Source: Elusimicrobia bacterium RBG_16_66_12
GTDB lineage: Bacteria > Elusimicrobiota > Elusimicrobia > UBA1565 > UBA9628
Direction: 5' to 3'
DNA length: 9,453 nucleotides
Assembly (NCBI GenBank): GCA_001800005.1
Contig: MGUL01000195.1
Location: forward strand, 4,195-13,647
Shown: piece by piece, positions 1-6,700 of the stretch
Numbering within the stretch: the stretch's first letter is position 1
Layout of the letters: the number at the start of each line of letters is the position of its first letter
Position numbers and translations under genes: made by a program
The notes under the pieces: generated by a model
The model's input: only the letters and a program-made list of their open reading frames with translations
Told to the model about the DNA's origin: nothing
The model's database searches: none

Positions 1-3
1 GCG

Positions 4-666
4 ATGGCCGCCGACATTCCCGCCATGATCGCGGCTTTGCGGCATCCCGAGATCCAGAAACGGGACCAAGCCGTCTCGGACTTGGCGGCGGCCGGCCCCG
101 CCGCCGTGCCCGCGCTGGTGGGGGAGATCAAGGGCGACCGGAGCCGTGGGCTCATCACGAAAATCCTGCTCAAAATCGGGCCCAAGGCCGTGCCGGAGTT
201 GATCGTCCTGCTCAAATCCGCGGAGCTGCGTAATCGAGCTGGGGCCGCTCTGGTTCAAGTCATCGGGCCGGAGTCGGCGGGTCAAACGCAGGCCCTCCTG
301 GACTGCCTGCACGATCCCCAGGTCAACAATTACTGCGGGACGGCGTTGATCAAGGCGATGGGGCCTCGGGCCAAGGGCCAGCTCCCGCGGCTCATCTCGG
401 CCCTGAAAGATCCCGACAAAACAGTGCGCCTCTACGCCGCGGCGGCTTTGGGCCAGATCGGACCCCAGGCCAAGACGGCGGTGCCGGGCCTCATTGCCGT
501 GCTGGCGGATCCGGAGCCCGCGGTGCGGCTGAACGCCGTCGCGGCTCTCGGCAAGATCGGACGCGGGGCGAAAGAGGCGATTGCGGCTCTCAAGGCCATG
601 AAGCAGGGGCAGAGCGACGAGATCAAGAACGCCGTTGCGGAGGCCTTGAGGAACATCCATGGCTAG
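4..666 (+). CDS. HEAT-repeat (PBS-lyase-type) protein
   Basis: This 220-residue protein is built almost entirely of about seven alpha-helical HEAT-like repeats of 28-34 residues: about 4-31, 32-59, 60-88, 89-120, 121-153, 154-186 and 187-220. Most repeats end in a G-P turn (IGP, MGP). The best-preserved ones are repeats 5 and 6, with the pattern L-x-D-P-x-x-x-V-R-x-x-A-x-x-A-L-G-x-I-G (for example DPEPAVRLNAVAALGKIG). HEAT repeats form a superhelical scaffold for protein-protein contact, and nothing here suggests an enzyme active site. There is no signal peptide or membrane segment, so it is probably cytosolic. Two cysteines (C101, C111) lie in the divergent repeat 4. The ATG sits 3 bases from the window edge, so neither a ribosome binding site nor a possible upstream extension can be judged, and the protein may be longer at its N-terminus. 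Its stop overlaps the start of the giant secreted protein, pointing to co-expression. The fold is secure; the partner and role are unknown. Confidence 0.85.
   Translation: MAADIPAMIAALRHPEIQKRDQAVSDLAAAGPAAVPALVGEIKGDRSRGLITKILLKIGPKAVPELIVLLKSAELRNRAGAALVQVIGPESAGQTQALLDCLHDPQVNNYCGTALIKAMGPRAKGQLPRLISALKDPDKTVRLYAAAALGQIGPQAKTAVPGLIAVLADPEPAVRLNAVAALGKIGRGAKEAIAALKAMKQGQSDEIKNAVAEALRNIHG
648..652 (+). promoter_or_regulatory. Shine-Dalgarno site of the giant gene, inside the upstream gene
   Basis: GAGGA lies 6 bases before the ATG at 659 and a second purine run, GGAGG, lies at 639-643. Both are within the last codons of the HEAT gene. In the frame of the giant gene a TGA stands at 647-649, and only GGA, ACA and TCC separate it from the ATG. 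No alternative upstream start is therefore possible, and the start at 659 is fixed by sequence. Confidence 0.8.
659..666 (+). other. 8-base stop/start overlap (ATGGCTAG)
   Basis: The ATG of the giant gene (659-661) precedes the TAG stop of the HEAT gene (664-666), so the two reading frames share 8 bases. Such short overlaps usually mean that both genes are on one transcript and that ribosomes finishing the first gene help start the second (translational coupling). The overlap is read directly; the coupling is inference. Confidence 0.9.
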
Positions 667-742
667 CCGCTCATGGAGCCGTCATCTGGGGACCCTGGCC
701 CTTGCGGCCCTGGCGGGGCTTTTGTCTCCCGACGCTCAGGCG
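659..742 (+). other. Sec signal peptide coding segment
   Basis: Residues 1-28 show a basic start (R4, R8, H9), a hydrophobic core LGTLALAALAGLL (10-22), and a polar end, SPDAQA, with small residues at -3 and -1 before A29-E30. This fits signal peptidase I cleavage after A28. No cysteine follows the core, so it is not a lipoprotein signal. The protein should therefore cross the inner membrane by the Sec route. Confidence 0.88.
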
Positions 743-3700
743 GCTGAGAGGTTGGTCGGCGACAATGGCGCCACCACCGCCTATGTGGGTCAGCGCAACG
801 CCATCCATGTGCCGGGCAAGGGCTATTGGGTCTTCTACAGGGCCACCAATTCAGATCGCGCCGTCTGGCGTTTCTCCCCCGATGGCCGGGACTGGAAAGC
901 CACCGATGAGGCCGGAAGCTGGACGGACAAAGCCGATGTATTCCCCTTCGCTTCGCTCGCGCCTGACGCCGCCTGGGGCAGCCCCAGCGTTTGGTTCGCC
1001 CCCGGAGTGAACGGGACGGACCGCGTCTATGCCGTCGCCAGCGACGCGGGAACCGACTCCCCGGGCGCCGGCGCCACGGCGGACGGCAACATGAACGATT
1101 CCGCCGGCAACAAGGTTTTTTTGAGATGGGGAACGCTCAACGGCAACGGTTCCATCACCTGGAATCCGGCCGGCATCCGGCGGCAGAAGATGGTGGCCCG
1201 GGTCGCCACCTGTCAGAACGCCGACAACTCGAGGACTAATTTCGTCGATCCTTTATCTCAGAAATCCGCCGTGGTCGTCTATTCCAGCGCCACGGGCAGC
1301 GACTATGTGTCCATTTTCACGGACGCGGGGGGGTCGGACGCCACCCGTAAAGTGTTCGGAGTGGTCGGCGTGACCAATCTGACCAGGGACGCGACGGGCT
1401 ACCTCCACACCGACAACGACACGTCCGACGCCGACGGCCGGACGGACGCCCCGCACGTTTATACCTTCTGCCTGGCGGGCACCCAGGGGACGCCCTATGA
1501 CAACACCTTGGATGTCCTCAACGTGCCCGCCGCGGCGCCGGTCTTGGATGGGGCGACGCCGCGCGTGTCCTTGCTGGCCCGCAACGACAACCTGGTGGCC
1601 AGCGAGGGCGGGGGTGACGGCAACTATGACGCGCATCTTCTCCGGGTCGACCGATTGAGCAATTGGGTCGACGTGGACAACAGCGGCGCCCTGGACAATA
1701 ACACGGTCAACGACCTCAATCTTCATAACCTCTTTTATCAGATGAACACGATCGACGAGCCGGAGGGCTATGGGGCCTCCATCATCAACGATGTCGGCAC
1801 GAGCGTGTCCCACGTCGCCCTGATCAACAACAACGGCGGCCTGACCTATCGGCGGAGGGACGCCTCCGGCAGCGCGGTGACGGCGTTGATCCTGGACGCG
1901 AACGGCACGTCCGGCGTCGGCGCTTTGCCTCTCTACGAGCCCTCCATTTCGCTGGTCTACAAGAACGCCGGACCTTCGAAGGAAGTTTACATCGTCTACG
2001 TGACCACGGACCGGGCCCAGGTCAACTACTTCACCTGCGCTTCGACGGCGACTGCGATCGCGGACTGTCAGGGCCCAAAGGTTTACCGGACGGGTTCCAA
2101 TTTAGCCAACCCCAAGCTCGGCTTTTGGGCCGGCATGAACGAGTCTTTGCCGATCATGTGGAACGACGCCGGCAACGTCTACTTCGACAAGGTCATCACC
2201 TCGACCTTCGCGGCGCCCTCGGGCGTGGCGGTCAGCACCGCCGTCCCCTACAACGCTTTCCTTAGCCAGCCGAACTACGATCTGCTGATCACGGGGAGCA
2301 ACTTCGAGTCCATTCCGAGCGTCTCCACCCCGACGCCCCAGTTCCTCATCCTGGCCAGCTCCGAGACCCAGTCCGAGATCCGCGTGGCCTCCGTGACCTG
2401 GATCAGCAAGACCCAGATGCGCGCCTCGATCGTCCTGTCCACCTTCGTCAACGCCGGTTTCAACTATGACATGCGCATCGTCCTGGGCGACGGACAGGAA
2501 TATCCGACCCGCTACGACCGCAACGGGACCTCCGCTTCGAACGTCTCATTGCCTTTCAGGCTTGATGCGCCGACCATCATGGGCCTGTCCGACCTGACCG
2601 ACCCGGCCCCGAACCTTTTCGTCTCGGCCGGAGCGGTCCACCGCAACGATGGGACCCTCGGCCTGCGCCGCACCGTGCGCGTGACCGGCACCGGCTTCAT
2701 GAATTGGGCCGGCGCGGCGGGGTCCGTTCCGGCGAGCACCAGCACCGTCCGCGTCCAGTTCCAGCGCGCCGCGGACGGGTTCATCGACCCCGAGGTCTCC
2801 TTCAGTTCCCTGGCCTACATCGGCAGCACGGGCGTCAATCTGTTCCTTAACGTGTCCACCGCGGCCCAGCCCGGAGCCTACACCGCGATACTGACCAACC
2901 CGTCCTCCGGAACCGCGCTGTCGGCGGCCTCGACCTTCTACGTGACCGTGCCCACCGCCAGCGTCACCTTGCCCCTGCCCGGGCCCAACCTCGGCTTCAC
3001 GGTGGTCGCCGGCGGGGCCGGCTTCCTGTCCGGGGGGGTCCAGGGCGTCACGGATGTGACGGGGGCCTCGGTGCGCATCACCCACCTCAGCAGCGCGAAG
3101 GTCTGGAACGGCTCGGTGATGACCTCGGCCGGATTCGCCACGGAAGAGGACAAGTGGCGCTCGGCGACGCTCTCGCCGAACGCGACGGCCTACTCCTACG
3201 CCTTCAATTCGCTGGACACCGGCAACGTCCCGGACGACGGATCCTACGAGATCGCCGCCCGCGCCCTCACCCGCGACGGCGGCGTGGGCGACCCCCTGTA
3301 TGCCGGCTTCATCAGCACCCAGTCCATCACCCTGGACCGCTTCCCCCCGACGGCCTCGGTGCAGCTGCCCGTCTCCGGCGCGACGAACACCGTCGCCAAC
3401 GTGAGTGTGCTGTTCTCGGACCTGGGAACCGGCGTGCTCGTCAGCAGCGTCATGGTCCAGGATATCGGGATCCCGACCGGCTCCACCGACACCTGGGTCT
3501 CATTCTCGACCGCGGGCGTTCTTCATGGGGTCCCCGGCGAGCAGGTTTGGCTGGCGACGACCTCGCTGGGCACGCCCCAGACCGTGTTCCAGACGGGGCA
3601 GGTCGGGACCGTGGGCGCGGACATCAACGCGGGCACGACGATCAAGCTGCCGCAGTGGCAGGACGGCCACAAATACGCGGTCTCCGGCTTCGCGCGCGAC

Positions 3701-6700
3701 GTGGCCAACCGCTTCGTGGACCAGTCCACCAGCGGCGCCAGCGCCTACACCACCTTCGTCTACGACATCACCAAGCCGACCGTGACGATCAGCGCGCCGA
3801 CCGGCCTGGCCGCCAGCTCGGGCACGGCGACCTGGGTGACCTCCTTCGCGGCCGTCTCGGGCGCGATCAAGGACAACGTCGCCGACAGCTACGACCAACA
3901 GCACGTCTTCGTGCGCGTGGCCGAACTCCTGCCCGGCGCCATCGAGATCGTCAACCGCTGGCTGCGTCCGTCGGACCTGATCTTCACGAACACCATCTCG
4001 CCCGACCAGGCATACAGGGAGATCGTCCAGACGATGACGGCGCCCGACGCCTCCGACCCCTGGTCCTGGGACATCTCCGCGGCTCAGGCCCAGATGACGG
4101 ACGGCCTCATCTATCGCATCGAGATCTATGCGTCGGACTCGGCGGGCAACTCGACGGGCACCGTGACCATGCCGACCATCACGCGCTACCTGCGCCTGGA
4201 CCGCACGCCCAGCATCGCGCAGGTCGTCATCAGCACGGGCGCGACCTCCCCGGACTCCATCTACTTCGGGACCACCTCCACGGTCGGCCTCTACCAGTCC
4301 TCCAGCCCGTTGAACTCCATCCGGCTGTTCCTCGGCGACAGCACGGGCTCGGGCATCGAGAGCGTGCGCTATTACCTGCGCTTCGACGGGCCCACGGGCT
4401 ACTACCAGTACGACGCCGTCGATCCGTCCTCCTGGGTCTACGATAACCCCCCGGTCATCCACTGGCAGAACGCGACCTCGACGACCACACCGGCCTACCA
4501 GGTGGCGCTGACGACCTCCGTGCCCTGGATCGACTCGCAGAACTACTACATCCACTATGAGATCCGCGACGTCGCCGGCAACTTGAACACCTTCTCCTGG
4601 AGCTTCACCTACGACACCTCGTCGCCGACCCTCTCCGGCCTCTCCATCTCCTCGGGCACCACCTATTCCGACCCGACGGACCTGCCCAACGCGATCGCCG
4701 GGCAGGTCGTCGACGAAGTCAACAGCATCGGCAAGGTCAATGCCGGAGTCTTCCAGGTCGGCGTGGGCGTCCAGCGCCAGAGCGACGGTCTCTGGTTCCG
4801 CACGCTGGCCCCCAACTGGCGCACCTCGCGCGCCGACCCCCTCGTCACCTCCTTCTCCGGCAACAACTGGTCGCTCAACCCGCTGGGCGACCAGAACGGC
4901 AGCTTCTGGAACTCACGCTCGACCGACACCTATTACCTCTATGTGTGGGCGCAGGACAACGTCGTCTCCACCTACACGAACGTCAACAGCTCGCAGACTT
5001 TAGTCTCCGTGTTCCAGTGGGAGGTTCAGCCCCCGACCTCGACGCTGATCTCGCCGACGACCACCACGAACAATGTCTGGTATTCCTCCGTCACCGGCCA
5101 CAACCTGCCCTACGTCATCGGCACGGCGTACGACCAGCCTAACTCCGGCCCGGGCGTCGGCATGAACGTCTCCTGCTCCATGTCGGGCGGCCCCGGGACG
5201 TGGCCGGGGGGAAGCCCGAACATCTGCGCCGAGGAAACCGAGATCCAGGACGAGACGACCGGCCTCTGCTGGAACGGCTCGTCCTTCGCGGGCACCTGCG
5301 GCGCCGCCAACACCTTCCGCTCGATGACGGTCATCAACTCCAGCTACACCTACAACCTCCAGATCGGCGTCGGCGGCGGGATATGGGAGAGCATGACCCA
5401 CGGCGGGAGCTACCGCATCCGCCTGCGCGGCAAGGACGCCGGCGTGTCCTCGGGAGGCGTCTGGAAGCCCAACACCGAGAGTCCTCCCACGCCCGGCGAC
5501 TGCGGCAGCGTCTCGGCCGGGGCCTACAACGTCCGCTGCATCCGCGTGGACAAGGCGCCGCCCATCACCTCGATCACGAACCCGGTGCATAATTCCAACA
5601 TCACCTCGCCGGTCGCCACCATCGACGGCGCGGTTTCCGACCCCCAAGCGGGGCCGGGCAAGACCTTCATGGCGGCCTGCGCGGACGCCGCCGGCTCGCC
5701 GAACACCTCCGCGTGCCTGACCGGACTGACCGGCGGCGACTCCTTCACCGGCGGGCTGAAGTGGTTCGAAACGACCCCGGTGGCCGGGGTGTGGAGCATC
5801 GACACCTCGGCCTTGGCGTGGCCGGTGGGCGTCTACCATATCCTGGCGCGCTCCACGGACACCGTCGAGAACGCCGAGAACGCCAACGCGGGGGTCGGGG
5901 TGAACACCAGCCACATCAAGGTGACCGTCGTGGCCGGCGGCGCCAGCGGCGTGATCAAGGCCCCGTCCTCCCTGGACGCGACCTACCCGTTCTACCAGCC
6001 GAGCGTGCTGGCCGCCATCTCCGGCACCGCCGCGGGCAACACGCATGCGCAGGTGCGTATCCGGGAGACGGACAACAACCTCTACTTCGACGGCGCCAAC
6101 TGGGGGGCGAGCGCATGGGTCCCCAGCTCCCCGGCGCTCATCAACGTCGGAGACCAGTCGTGGTCCTACTCCTTCCCCGATCCGGGCGCTTGGCGCGTCA
6201 ACCAGAACTACACCGTCGATCTGCGCGTCAATAATGGGGGCGGGGGGAGCCCCTCCGGGACCCTGTGGACGGAGACCTTCGTCATCGACTCCTCCGCGCC
6301 CGTCATCGTGGTCAACAATCCTTCCCTGACGGCCCATAACAAGTCGCAGCTGGCGGCCCTGTCCGGCTCGGTCCTCGACGTCCCCATCAACCTCCAGCCC
6401 AACAGCCTGGACCCGAACAGCGTCTACTACCGCGTGCTGCGCCAGAAGGACAACTATCAATGGTCGGTCCCGCTTTCCACGTTCGTCGCGGCCGGACCGA
6501 CGAACCTCCAGGGCCTGGACGGCGGCGGCGGGCTGTTCACCTACACGACCGACTATATGACGGCCGGCGCGATGTTCGAGGACGGCTATCAGTACAAGGC
6601 GACCCTCTTCGCCGCGGACAAGGCCGGCAACGCCTCCAACACGCCCAGCGCCTTCTTCCGCTACGACGTGTCCTATCCGACCGCGGCGATGACCGTGCCC

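Larger units (their letters stand above)
743..2248 (+). other. N-terminal head: propeller-like beta domain
   Basis: Residues 29 to about 530 alternate short hydrophobic strands with polar loops. Examples are GYWVFYRA, RVYAVASD, SAVVVYSS, SLVYKN followed by VYIVYVTT, and LPIMWNDAGNVYFDKV. The segment SPDGRDW (residues about 76-82) resembles the S-x-D-G-x-x-W form of the Asp-box found between blades of sialidase/BNR-type propellers. I could not delimit all blades or find the arginine triad of an active sialidase, so a binding role is more likely than hydrolysis. Four cysteines are present (C185, C271, C460, C470); the last two, 10 apart, could form a hairpin disulfide. Other beta-rich folds remain possible. 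Confidence 0.45.

Noticed and set aside
1253..1813. 186-codon open stretch on the minus strand
   Set aside because: It ends at the + strand TTA codon at 1253-1255, within the head domain. The stretch at 2546-3085 likewise ends at a TCA codon.
743..2248. Active sialidase in the head domain
   Set aside because: Only one Asp-box-like segment could be recognised, and no arginine triad or catalytic Tyr/Glu arrangement could be assigned by eye. I kept the call at propeller-like.
3154..4446. 430-codon open stretch in another + frame
   Set aside because: It is Arg/Gly/Pro/His-rich without domains and lies wholly inside the Ig-like array, whose own frame shows regular repeat motifs. The one at 6460-7383 is rejected for the same reason.
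3500..4555. 351-codon open stretch on the minus strand
   Set aside because: It is in register with the + gene and is bounded by a TCA serine codon (3500-3502). The low-complexity Arg/Gly/Val translation has no signal or domain.
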